From Diphasiastrum complanatum (Eukaryota; Streptophyta; Lycopodiopsida; Lycopodiales; Lycopodiaceae), in NCBI GenBank assembly GCA_029204225.1, contig CM055099.1, positions 56,440,789-56,504,788 of the forward strand: DNA of 64,000 nucleotides. Direction: 5' to 3'. The notes below the pieces were generated by a model. The model did not search any database and was not told the origin of the DNA. It saw only the letters and a list, made by a program, of their open reading frames with translations. The translations under genes and the position numbers were made by a program. Positions within the stretch are counted from its first letter, which is position 1. Each line of letters starts with the position of its first letter. Of this stretch, positions 49,160 through 60,676 are shown in pieces.

Positions 49160-50029
49160 TGTTGAAAATTCCAAAATTCACACGTGTGAGAAATGTCCAC
49201 AAGAGTGACTGATCTTGATTAAGCTTTGTGATTGGCACAGTACCCTGATTCTAGATTGTTCAACAAGATCTAGTTCAGAAGATATGGCTAATTCACAATC
49301 TAGCATGCTAATCAATAGACTATGATAGCAATGAATCAAAGAATGATTAAAAGTACAAGATTACAATGCATAAGTATTAGCCTCAACACGAGTTAGAGTG
49401 AGAGAGAGCTAGAGAGATAACAAGAAAAAACAGTTTAGATCCAACCAAGCATGAGATAGCTACAAAACTTTGGTTCTTCATTACTTTGTGAATGAGAATG
49501 ATATGTAGATATATAGGAGAGCCAAAATTTGTGGTACTCCTTGCATTCAATGCACATCCTACACCTGTTCAAGTGTAAACAACTATTAACTTGACACTTA
49601 ACTGCTAGCATGCATAGGTTGCACCTAACTTCTACCTACTTTCTCCAAATGGCAATTTCTCAACTAGCCATGTACAAATCTACATGCATGTGTCCATTAG
49701 AGTGATTGCATGCTTTGCATGCCACTATGGAAACTTAGGAGATTATGCATTTATTGTGGCTCGAGTTTCTACAAGGTCATAATTGACCAATTCCATGTGA
49801 ATCTCTATATGCATGTCAAACTAGACATTGTCAACATTATTGCATATCATACTAGACCAACTAGACTTTATGCATGTCACTGGAATTTGATCTACCTAAC
49901 CCAAACTCGCCCTATTCTACAAGGATATGTGCTCAATTCACATACCTTGGATATGTACAAAATATTTACATGGGTAGGATCCCCCAAACATTAACAACAG
50001 ATGATAGATATGTTTTACAATTCTTAACA
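49160..50029 (-). repeat. 5' LTR of element C
   Basis: 870 bp. On the plus strand it starts TGTTGAAAATTCC and ends CTTAACA. CACACGTGTG near 49182. The last 490 bp match the left LTR. Confidence 0.9.
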
Positions 50030-52932
50030 CTCTTTGCTTAGGCACATCTAAAAGGATAGATCTAGATAATGTTTTGTATGTTCCTACCATTTCAAGAAAC
50101 TTGCTTAAGTGTAGGACAATTAATGGACAATGGACTGGATGTACATTTCAAGAATGGAGTTTGTTCCATCTTGAAAAATGATAAGTGCATAGCTAGTGGC
50201 ATTAAGCAAGGTAGACTTTTCAAGTTGGATGCTAATGTTGCAAATGAAAGTGTGAACTTGGATAGGGAGGAGCTAACTCAAGTGGAGCTTTGGCATAAGA
50301 GATTAGGACATCCTAATCTTCAATCTATGGAGTCAATGGCAAGCAAGGAACTAGCTCTCGGCCTACCAAGAGCTTTCAAGAAGTGTGGAAAGATGTGTGA
50401 GGCATGTGGCCTTGGAAAGTCACACAAATCCTCTTATAAGAGATCTTCATCAAGATCTCTCTCTCTCCTTTGGATGTCATACATTTTGATGTACATAGTT
50501 TTTCACATGCAAGTAATGGAGGTGCCTTGATGTATGTAACTTTTATAGATGATTGTACTAAATTCACATGGATTGAGTTACTATAAAAGAAAAGTCCTGT
50601 TTATGAAGCTTTCATTAAGTTCAAGTCTCTAGTAGAGAAACAACTTAGTACTTCCATCAAAGCACTAAGATGTGATAATGGAGGAGAGTACACCTCCAAT
50701 AAAATGAAAGACTTTTGTGAGATCAATGGCATTAAATTGCAATACACTTGTTCCTACACCCCCCAACAAAATGGGGTGGCCGAGAGAAAAAATAGGAGTC
50801 TATGTGAGTGTGCAAAGTCTTTAAGACTTGATGCATAACTTCCCATCTCATTTTGGGGAGAAGCTATAACATGTGCTAATTACTTGTGTAATAGACTTCC
50901 TAGTAGTGCTATAGATGGGATCTCACCTTATCAAGCCTTGTTTGATAAGAAACCCAATTTAATAGATTAGAAGATCTTTGGATGTATTTGTTATGTTCAC
51001 ATCCCTTTGGAGAGAAGAAGGAAGGAAGATGCTACCTCCTTCAAAGGGATCTTTATTGGCTATGGAGAAAATAGCAAGGGCTATAGGATATATGATCCTA
51101 TATCCAAGAAAGTAAAGGTAAGCAAAGATGTACTTTTTGATGAGTCACAATTTTCTAAGAGCTTGTCAAATGGATCTAACCCATTGTGCATTGAAGATCT
51201 TGACAAACCCGAGGAGGATCTTGATAAACCCAAGGATGGAGACATGGATCCAAGTCAAAAGGGGCCGAGAAGATCATCAAGAAGCACGGCCGAGCCCTCA
51301 AGGGTCACCTGTGTGGACAAGGGAAAGCAAAAGGAAGACTCTACACCTTCTACCTCTTACTCCTTAGCTACATTGCTTGAAGAACCATCATCTTTTAAAG
51401 AAGCATATAAATCTAAAGTTTGGAGAGATGCAATGCAAGTAGAGTATGATGCATTAAAAGAAAATCATACTTGGAATCTTGTAAATCTTCCAAGAGGAAA
51501 GAAACCACTTGCATGTAAGTGGATTTATAGAATAAAGTACAATCAAGATGGATCTATTAGTAAGTACAAAGCAAGGGTTGTTGCTAAGGGATTTCTTCAA
51601 ATAAAAGGATTGGATTATGAAGAAACATTTGCACCTGTAGCTAAGATTGTAGCTATTAGATTAATCATTTGTGTTGCTACTTTGTTCAAGTGGGATCTCT
51701 ACCAAATGTATGTGACGAATGCCTTCTTGAATGGATTCTTAGAAGAGGAAATCTACATGATGCAAACCCGAGGGCTTCATCAAGGTTGGTGAGGAGCAAA
51801 AGGTGTGCTACTTAAGGAAGAGCCTATATGGCTTGAAGCAAGCACCTAGAGCTTGGTACTCTAGGTTGCATGATTTTCTCTATTCTCTTGGCTTTGTACT
51901 AAGTGCTTATGAACCTTCTTTATATTTCAAATGTTATGAAGGAATGATCATCATTTTGGTACTTTATGTTGATGACATCATTTTGACAGGAAATGATGAT
52001 GAAGGCATAAGCAAAGTAAGAATTGATTTATCTAGTGAGTTCAAGATGGTAGATCTAGGCTTCCTAAAGTTTATACTTGGGATAGAAGTGTCTAGAAGTA
52101 GCAATTGTACTTTCATAAGTCAATCTAAGTATGCTACTTCCATTCTTGAAAGATTTGGTATGAAAGATTGTAAGGGGATTGACACCCTATGGAGCATGTT
52201 TTGAAAGCAACTAATGAAGGTGATGAAGCATCCTTTGAGTACATCACCCTCTTTAGGAAGCTTATAGGCTCTCTAATCTATTTGACCATCACTAGACCTG
52301 ACTTAAGTTTTTGTGTAAGCAAGTTGAGTCAAAGTATGCAAGCTCCCTTAGTTCATGATTGGAAAAGTGCCAAGAGAGTACTTAGATATGTTTCTAGTAC
52401 TAGATTTTTTGGCATACTTTATGAAGGATCTAACTTGCACTTGAGAGCCTACTCGGATTCAGATTTTGCAGGTGACAAGATGGATAGGAAGTACATTAGT
52501 GCATTTGCAACATTTCTTTGTGGAGGAGCAATATCTTGGCTTTCCAAAAAGCAAGATACAATCTCACTATTTTCTTGTGAAGCCGAGTACAAGGCATTGA
52601 CTTCAACAACCAAAGAGCTCATATGGATAAGAAGACTCTTGATGGAACTACATGTGCTAGAGGCCGAGGAGATCCCTTACATATTTTGTGACAATCAAGC
52701 TTCTCAACAAATTGCTTCAAATCCTATCTTCCATGCTAGAACAAAGCATATTGAGATAGCTCACCACTTTGTGAGGGAGAAGGTACAATCCAAGGAGGTG
52801 CAACTACATCATGTACCATCATCCGAATGCATAGCTGATATCTTAACCAAGCCATTGTCCACAGATCCATTTTTTAAGTTAAGATATGCTCTTGGAATTG
52901 TAGATAGATGTACATTAGATTTGCCAAGTTAG
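50030..52932 (+). pseudogene. Copia B pol: integrase, RT and RNase H with stops and frameshifts
   Basis: Continues B after element C. 50035-50530: end of protease (NVLYVP, SVGQLMDNGLDVHF, frame change near 50098) and GAG-pre-integrase LWHKRLGHPN with CEAC. 50530-51000: integrase core (FIDDCTKFTW, RCDNGGEYTS, NGVAERKNR) with in-frame stops near 50584, 50837 and 50970. 51007-51792: integrase C-terminus and RT N-terminus; one extra base near 51765 shifts the frame. 51803-52204: RT with YVDD; a missing base near 52185 shifts it again. 52189-52932: complete RNase H with DSDFAGD, SCEAEYKAL and FCDNQAS. Not translatable as one polyprotein. Confidence 0.92.
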
Positions 52933-52945
52933 AAGTGAGGAGGAG
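52933..52945 (+). other. PPT of copia B
   Basis: AAGTGAGGAGGAG just before TGTTGAAAATTG. The position right after the pol stop supports 52946 as the LTR start. Confidence 0.75.
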
Positions 52946-53809
52946 TGTTGAAAATTGTCACTTCTCACTTGACATTCGTTATTGTAAATATTGATCAAAC
53001 ATTAAAATAATGTTGATGATCTAATTTCACACATGTGGAGCCTGTTCCCACGTGTGAAAGGATGTATTTTTCATACTTGTATATATCTAAGTTGATTTTG
53101 TATCAATCTAGTTAGTGTGAACATGATATGACTAGTTTTTTAGTCAAGTTGACTAGTCACCTAGAAATTAGCTTTTCCTTGCATGTGCATGAGTAAATGC
53201 ACCCACATGACAAGTGGATGTTCACACATGTGTATAGAGTACTAGAAGATAAGAGTTGACCATTTTCCTTAGATCCTATTTTGTAGGAAATATTCCTATA
53301 TTCCAGGAGACTAGCTTTTTGGATTTTAGCCATATTCTAGAAGGTCAACTTTTGGATAAGGATCAAGGATGGATCAAATGGATAGATCTAAGTGATGTGG
53401 CACTCTTCACATGTGTGAAGATCTGCTGGACTGTACCAGACTTGTGGATGTACTTGATCCATAAAAGGATCATCATTTTGCTAAGAAGATTGATGAGACT
53501 TTTGCATTCTACACTTTTGTGAGATTTCTAGTCATTTGTCTTGTGATTTATATGAATGATTGCTATCTAGGATTATTGTACTTGTTGTTTCAGGTGTAGG
53601 CCGTACTATGGACAATACTCCACACGTGTGAAGCCTCCTTCACTAATTAATGATGCATTGATCCATTGCTCTTGCTTAAATCCAAGTGTAGTGAATCTAG
53701 ATCAAGATCTAATGTGTAGAACTTGATAGATCCATTGATTAAGCAACCAATAATTCTCTATGATTGTAAAGTACAATCATTATTGTCCTAAAAAATGTAA
53801 AATTTATCA
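52946..53809 (+). repeat. 3' LTR of copia B
   Basis: 864 bp ending TTTATCA; 53051-53809 matches the 5' copy. It contains a GTGGAGCCTGTTCCCACGTG block (53036-53055) also seen, reversed, in the LTR-like sequence at 63051-63083, and CACATGTGTG or CACACGTGTG motifs near 53405 and 53621. Confidence 0.88.
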
Positions 53810-54395
<586 letters not shown>

Positions 54396-54466
54396 CATTA
54401 GTGATTGGTGTTGCTGGCACAGATAGAGTGGGCACACATGATCCCGACTATGGTCTTTCTTCCTAG

Positions 54467-54655
54467 TTGACTGCTTTGCCTCTAGTGCTTGAGCAACCTG
54501 CCACCCTGCACCAGGAGTCTCCTTTGCAGGAAGATGCCCCTAGCAATGTTGACCTTGGCCAATGTTTTGAGAGCATATCCACAGAGCAACCGAATGACAC
54601 AACTATCACTGTCCCAAGCTTGTTCGGCAAGGAGATTCAAACGGGCATACTACAA
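54467..54655 (+). CDS. Possible upstream exon of the DGNHR gene
   Basis: Open frame VLEQPATLHQESPLQEDAP...GKEIQTGILQ ending at a good GTATGA donor (54656). Spliced to the acceptor at 54739 it gives DVISSLDKTEPGPLL and then a stop near 54810, whereas the downstream protein uses another frame. Either a one-base indel has broken the gene near 54785-54800 or the exon assignment is wrong. Confidence 0.35.
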
Positions 54656-54739
54656 GTATGATTTGGATTCACAAATAAAACTATTCATAATTTCATGTTT
54701 GCAAAAGTACATCGTAATATACATGATTCTGTTTTGCAG

Positions 54740-56926
54740 GATGTTATATCCTCTTTAGACAAAACAGAGCCAGGCCCCCTCCTTTCGTTCCTTTGCGTCG
54801 CCTTGTGGTGAACGAAGCCATTCGTATAGTAAAAGAGGATATACCTGAATTCCTTAATATGTTTCGTGGCTATGGATACCTTAGGGAGTTGAGCATATTT
54901 CTTGTATCTTTGAAAAGAATCGGCCATACTGATTTAGAGGTGACACAATATGACCTTGACCAGTGGGGTCCAATATGGCACGAGGTCAATGATGAATTTG
55001 AGCAAGATTTGGCCGGCAGTGAAGAGTGGGCTCATATGTCCAACAAGAAGTTCATCATATGGGATGGGAACCACAGAGCACAGGCTTGGATGAGCCAAAT
55101 CCATCAAGGTTAAATACTTTGGCATTATTATAATATTTAAATATTGTTGCATTGAATTTGATACATATAAACATAGCTGCATATAACTGCATGTTGTTTG
55201 AAGAGGCCATTAATTGGTTATAGAAACTACTAGTATATTGTTACAATATCTTTCCACTGTAATCTTTAATCGATAGGTTTTCTTTACGTTTCATTGATAT
55301 AAAATTGTGAATGTGCAATCCTGTAATGATTTGTATTATGGTAGACTTTCCCACCATCAAGGCCCGCCATGTTAGGATAAAGTGCAGTTTCCTGGAGGTA
55401 TCCAGGGTCCATGAGGGAGAGCTGATATTGGCATTGAACTCCATGAACAGGTTAGCCAAAATCAAAGCGATACTTTTGTGTAGTTTGTGTTTTGGATTTC
55501 TCTTGAAACCAGGTTGGTCTACAATAAATAGTGGTGTTGTAGGTTGACTCAAATTCACGTACCCCACACGTTATCGCATGATATTTTCATGCTTCAGAAG
55601 TTTGGGCTGGCAGAGAAAGATACCCTGTTCAAATACATGTCACCCGAAGATCGGATATGGATGGAGATTGAGATGAGGAGGGAGCACAAGAATACAAGGC
55701 GGGCATGGTATAATTACCCTATGGCCATTCTTGGGCAACTTGTCTTGAAGGTATGTCCTTGACCACGTCGTGGATAGTGAAAGTGATTTCTATTAGTCAA
55801 TTTATATTTTTCTGTCAAGTCTCTAAAATTGGATCTATTATTGTTTGGCCGATTCATGCAGGATGACTACAAGCGGATGCTCCAATCTACTATGGCTAGG
55901 ATAGACATAAGCAAGTTGTATCTAGATGAAGTGCAGATTCATTATGATGCTGCTGTCAAGGCAAGTGCATGGTCATGGTCGATGGATGTATACATTCATT
56001 TCACGTGTTGTGTTTGTGTTTGTGAAAAATATACTAACATTCTATGCAATCAGGTTGTAGAGACATCGATCAAGGACAAAGCGTATAAGCTGTCATATAT
56101 CGCCAATCCCGCAAATGGATCCGGTTTCTTTCATGTTCTATACAATCTGGACTGGAATTCGAGGGGACTAGCTATGACAGAAGACAAGCTGCAAATGATT
56201 GTTTCTTCTACAATTGGACCTGCAAAGTAAGCAAATCTCTGATTGATCATTAGTTCATTTGTTTGCAAGTTCGCGTATCACATGATGGAATGACTACTTT
56301 ACACATGATTGCAAGAAAAAGGAGATTTTGGCTACCTTGGCTGGTGACAAACAAATCATAGAATCCCATGGCATGAGTTCAGACAATAAGGGACTCTGCA
56401 AATATATGGCCAAGGAAACATATTGGTGGCATTTGATAGAGGTAGCCAAGAGCATATTGGCTCCATTGGCTGCGGGCCTTGAGCAACTACCAGAAGAAGA
56501 TGCCTACTTTAGGAGGCAGCGTCAATTGCATTTCAAACATGCATTTGGCAACTTGGAAAAGGACATGAGAAATGCAAATCCTATGGAAAAACAACCAGGA
56601 CTACCACATGCAGCGAGACGACTAGCATACAGGTACCAAAATTGCACCGCTCATGTTTTTTCCTTTTCTACATCCATGCAGTGTTGTTAATGCATGGGGC
56701 TTTTCACGGTAGGTGGCTTCTCTCGTTGAAAGATGAGCATATTATAGGCAGGATCCCTTTGGAAGTTTTTGACTGGATGAGTTTTGAGAGCACCTCCTCC
56801 ATGTATCCCTCTGAGTGGAAGGAGCTTGGCCTCACACGGTGGGAGCTTACCAGATGCCCCTGGTGGCTTGACTACCCTAGAGGGATAATTCCTACTTCTG
56901 AGGAGGACTTACACATATCATTCTAG
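54740..56926 (+). CDS. Spliced gene of unknown function with a ParB-like D-G-N-H-R motif, probably decaying
   Basis: Proposed exons 54740-55108, 55345-55450, 55543-55750, 55862-55960, 56054-56226, about 56316-56632, 56713-56926. The frame runs RRLVVNEAIRIVKEDIPEFL, IIWDGNHRAQAWM, FPTIKARHVRIKCSFLEVS, HTLSHDIFMLQKFGL, NPANGSGFFHVLYNLDW, AKETYWWHLIEVAKSI, WELTRCPWWLDYPRGIIP. Phases agree for most joins, and one intron uses a GC donor (AAG|GCAAGT at 55961). The 56226/56316 join does not fit in phase, and the first exon's upstream partner is out of frame. DGNHR resembles the core of the ParB/sulfiredoxin fold (DGxHR), which would suggest nucleotide binding; this is a weak, motif-only inference. 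I do not recognise the rest. It may be a domesticated or multi-copy plant gene family. Confidence 0.6.
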
Positions 56927-57361
56927 CAGACTATCCATGACCGCTCCATGTCTCATGAAGCTCCTGTGCAAGGCTCTGCATTAAGAAAAAAATCGGCAGC
57001 ATCTAACATTCCACAACCCTTGAGGTCAAGGTCAAGGAGGAGGCTACATTTGTAGGAGGTGAATCCATAGGAGGAGCAAGTCATGGGCATCGATCTACCA
57101 CCACCACATGCCCATGGTCAGGAGGATCCCGACTACACTACATGTGCGTCTCCTATGCTATGTATAAACTCATTTTTGAAATCTATTTGGCATAAGATTG
57201 TGTGCATAGATAGTACAATAAATATTTGTAGTGATTGATCCCTTTGTTTTTTTTTTTATGTATCCAGAATTACGTGGCCCCAGATCAGTATGCGCGATTC
57301 TTGATAATGTGGTCACCATGGTTGACTTGAAGACTGAATCTTTACGAACAATAAGAATTTT
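56927..57361 (+). other. Possible former C-terminal tail and last exon of the DGNHR gene
   Basis: The same frame continues past the stop with a basic, serine-rich stretch (ALRKKSAAS, RSRSRRRLHL) broken by two more stops, to about 57160. An acceptor-like TATCCAG at 57262-57268 precedes another open stretch that ends at the copia D boundary. This suggests the gene once extended further and was truncated by D; uncertain. Confidence 0.35.
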
Positions 57362-58231
57362 TTATGAACACATCAAAAGAGAATCACCACCGCCTAGACC
57401 CTCATCATTAGTAGTAAAGTTGATTTGCTTGCTACCTTCATCTCTTTGCTTCTTCAAACATTCATTTGCAAAATGCCCTTGGATTCCACAATAAAAGCAT
57501 TTCAACTTAGACTTATCTTTCTTTTTGCCAAAAAAAGAAGTCTCACCTTGATCTTGCCCTTTAGACCACTTGCCTTTGCCTTTGCCCTTGAACTTGCCTT
57601 TGATGAACATAGCATCCTCTTCATGATGAGATGTCGATGTAGATCCACCTCCTCTTGATTGAAGCCTATACTCCTCATTCACCAATATCTCTTGCAAATC
57701 CACAATACTTGGAAAAGTCTTTTGAATAGCAAAACTTTGAACAAGATTAGCATGATCATCCAACGAGCCATTAAGTATAACTTGAACAAGCTCTACCTCC
57801 TTAATGCTTTCATCAATACATGCTAACTCATCATTGAATGCCTTAACCCTCAAAACAAAAGCATGAGTACTCTCTTCCTTCTTTTGAAAACTTTGAAAGA
57901 TTTGCCTCCTAAGAGTAAGCACTCTTGATGTAGACTTGGATTCATAAAGCTTCTTCAAAGCTTCCCAAGCCTCCAAAGATGATGTGCACTTACCAACTTC
58001 CTTGAGAAGTTCATTGGTAACATTCATCTTGATCATGTGTAGAGCTTTCTTTGCTCTCTTGTCATACCTCATTTGATCTTGTTGAGTTTTTGGTCTCTCC
58101 TCCAAACCTACAACAATCTCCATCAACTCATTCATCTCCAATAAGGACTCCATCCTCACCGTCCAAGTAGAATAGTTGATTGAGGTAAGCCTATCATTGC
58201 TCTCCAACATAAAGCCTCCACTTGTAGCCAT
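57362..58231 (-). CDS. Copia D gag, truncated after the zinc knuckle
   Basis: 289 codons, start MATSGGFMLESNDRLTS. Same gag lineage as A, B and C (NYSTWTVRMES, GKCTSSLEAWEALKKLYES, VILNGSLDDHANLVQSFAIQ). Basic linker, then knuckle CFYCGIQGHFANEC at about 57480-57521. The intact frame ends in DSLLMCS at the junction with non-copia DNA, so protease and pol are gone. Confidence 0.9.
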   Translation of the reverse strand: MATSGGFMLESNDRLTSINYSTWTVRMESLLEMNELMEIVVGLEERPKTQQDQMRYDKRAKKALHMIKMNVTNELLKEVGKCTSSLEAWEALKKLYESKSTSRVLTLRRQIFQSFQKKEESTHAFVLRVKAFNDELACIDESIKEVELVQVILNGSLDDHANLVQSFAIQKTFPSIVDLQEILVNEEYRLQSRGGGSTSTSHHEEDAMFIKGKFKGKGKGKWSKGQDQGETSFFGKKKDKSKLKCFYCGIQGHFANECLKKQRDEGSKQINFTTNDEGLGGGDSLLMCS

Positions 58232-58789
58232 GTTGAAGTGAATTGATCTTCTCTTTCAACCTGTTCCAATGCACAAAGCACTCTCTTGAATTTCAAAAAA
58301 TGAACTCAAGAAGAAATCACAAAGACATGGAACCTCTCAAATCTCTTCTAGCACTTCTAACTAGAAAATCAACACATAGAATAGTGAAATCTTGATCAAC
58401 CTATGATCTATCCTCAATCTAATGATTCTTGCCACTTCCTAAGATTGAAACACACTCAAATGAAGTTCAGTAACCTCACAAACTAGAGATCCAATCAAAA
58501 GTAGGGTTTTGACAAAATCACAAAAATTGAAACTTGGTATATCTTCTTGTAGACTCCAATGAGACCTTCCTAATGCACCAAAAATCATCTAATTCCAGTA
58601 AACCAAGTGTGAAATCGGAATTGATCAAGTATCTAACCCTATATTGAGTTTTGACCTACAAAAGATCAATTCTACACCTGCAAAAATGCTGAATTTTGAG
58701 TAGAGATCAATCTAGCATGCTCTAGCATTGGTAACTCCTCCAAATCTTTGATAAATGTGGCTGATCCTTTCATAACCTGAAACACAAGA
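58232..58789 (-). other. Leader of copia D
   Basis: About 560 bp between PBS and gag ATG; no ORF of note. Confidence 0.6.
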
Positions 58790-58801
58790 GCTTTGATACC
58801 A
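58790..58801 (-). other. PBS of copia D
   Basis: Plus-strand GCTTTGATACCA, i.e. TGGTATCAAAGC on the minus strand, adjoining the LTR start at 58802. Confidence 0.8.
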
Positions 58802-59456
58802 TGTGAAGGATTTCAGATCATTCAAGATCCAATCCATGTCCCGAATCTTTGGTTACAATAAGGAGCAAACCAACAATCCTGCCAATGTAGAAAAATTAGC
58901 ATCTACGTACAAAATGAGATGCAAACTCTAAGAGATATTGATCAAACATGAACCAAAACATATAATATGTTTGCTGTCCATAAAATTACAGTACCCTACT
59001 ATATTTCACACGTGTGGAACAAAAAATAACAATAAATGATCATTCTACACATAGAATTGCAAGATAACACCAAGATAGTGCACCAATGAGTAGTAGAACC
59101 CAAAGAGAACCATGTATAATGATGAAATGAGAGAGAGAAGAGAGAAGATGTGTCTCTCTACGAGTTACATCCTTTTATAGAGTTTTCAAACCCTATTTGG
59201 CCACTTGGCTTTCCCTCCAAAATGTAAACCCTACTATTTTTGGGTCTAGATTCAATGTACCCAAAGTTCAAATTTGAATCTCTCTCAAACTTGACTACCA
59301 ACTTTCCCACACTTTCCAAAAGTGTTTATTGAATGTATTTTAAACTATATAACTTCAAAAAGTTTATCTCTAAGCCTAAAATGAGTTTTGGCCTCTTATT
59401 GACAATTTACCAAAATGTGACTAAACTAGACTAAACTAGTTGAAATCTCTCACACA
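58802..59456 (-). repeat. 5' LTR of copia D
   Basis: Plus-strand TGTGAAGGATTTC to about CTCACACA. CACACGTGTG near 59008 and a GAGAGAGAAGAGAGAAG block near 59130. The outer boundary is estimated from the TG...CA rule; no second copy is in the window. Confidence 0.6.
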
Positions 59457-60676
59457 CCCTTCCTTAATGAGCTTGGATATTTCCTTGATATCCCTTTTGA
59501 CTCTACTCCTCTCCCCTTTGATGAAGTATGCTTTTGCATTGAACTTTGAGTATGATCAATGTGGAGCCTCAATAGTAAAAGAACACATCTCCATGCTATA
59601 AAAGTGCTTTCAAAAGTGTGCCACAACATTTACCACCTCAAAATGCCAACAAATGTGTGACTTGGATTGTTGTACAAGAAGGTATTGTTAGGTCCGCGTC
59701 TTTAGCAAATATGGGATGGTAAATGATCTAGAAAAGATCAAGATATTATTAGATCTTTCGACATCGACTACAACCTCAATTGAAGATGTTCTTAGGGGTT
59801 GTATGCTATTAGTATAGAAGATATGTTAGGGCCTATGAAACATGCACCTATCCCCTAACAAAATTTTTGGAAAATGATGAGGAGTGAGAGTGGATTGGCA
59901 ATTGAAAAATAGACTTTCAAAAATTAGAAGCATTAGCTAGCACCCCAAAACTAAAACTCTTGATGCATGATAGGGAAATATGCATTTACCACCACGATTG
60001 AGAATCACATCAATTATTGTTCAGCTCTGGAATAAGATCTACCATCTCATTATCTTGTAAGATGAAAATGAGCATCTCATAACTCAACCATACAAGGCAA
60101 AGAAAAATTCACTTATGCATAACATACATTGTATAGTCATTACTTATTGTGTACTTTTCACACATGTGAGGACATCTCAAACAATGTGAATGATCTCCTA
60201 AGATGTGTGTGATTGCACGTAGATCAACCTTGTATGAGATACAAGCATACTAGCTCAATAATCTAAGGCAAGAGCACTCCACATGCATCTATCACAAACC
60301 ATTCATCACACATAATGAAAGACAACTTTGGATGAAAACAAACTAAGTATAAAATTGGCTTGCTCTCGGGTAGAGAGAGAACATCAAAAAATTTCTAAGT
60401 GTTGGAGCTTGCTACATCTCAATCTTGCTACAAAAAAATAAGTGTGGACTCTGTGAAATTACTATACTTTAGGACCATAAATGGATCATAGAAATATCCA
60501 CAAGAGTGGTTGCTTGCTTAACAATCTATCAAAAAACTAGGACACAAAAAGTTGATCTAGATTGGCAATTTGACAAACAACAAGCAATAACAATCAAAGC
60601 ATTGATCATAAACTGTAATCCGAGTCCACATGTTTTAAATCAAGCTAGATTTGCCAATTTTTGGCAATTTTTCACA
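59457..60676 (-). mobile_element. LTR-like sequence of copia F (probable 3' LTR, left end undefined)
   Basis: Ends on the plus strand with TTTTTCACA next to a reversed PPT (CTCCTTC). 60358-60395 contains a reversed copy of the LTR A block with TCTCTCTCTACCCGAGAG. CACACATGTG at about 60157. The part nearer 59457 could not be assigned. Confidence 0.45.

Larger units (their letters stand above)
45425..50029 (-). mobile_element. Element C: RT-less non-autonomous copia derivative inserted in copia B
   Basis: Minus-strand element with its own 5' LTR (49160-50029), PBS, leader, two long ORFs, PPT and a 3'-truncated 3' LTR (45425-45913). Compared with A it lacks the middle of gag and the zinc knuckle, the integrase catalytic D and E segment, all of RT and most of RNase H. 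A region of about 250 codons without recognisable domain lies between the integrase C-terminal part and the RNase H tail, and a related region occurs in E at 63150-64000. No target duplication was found, because the left LTR end and a few bases of B are missing. It would depend on another copia for movement. Confidence 0.85.
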
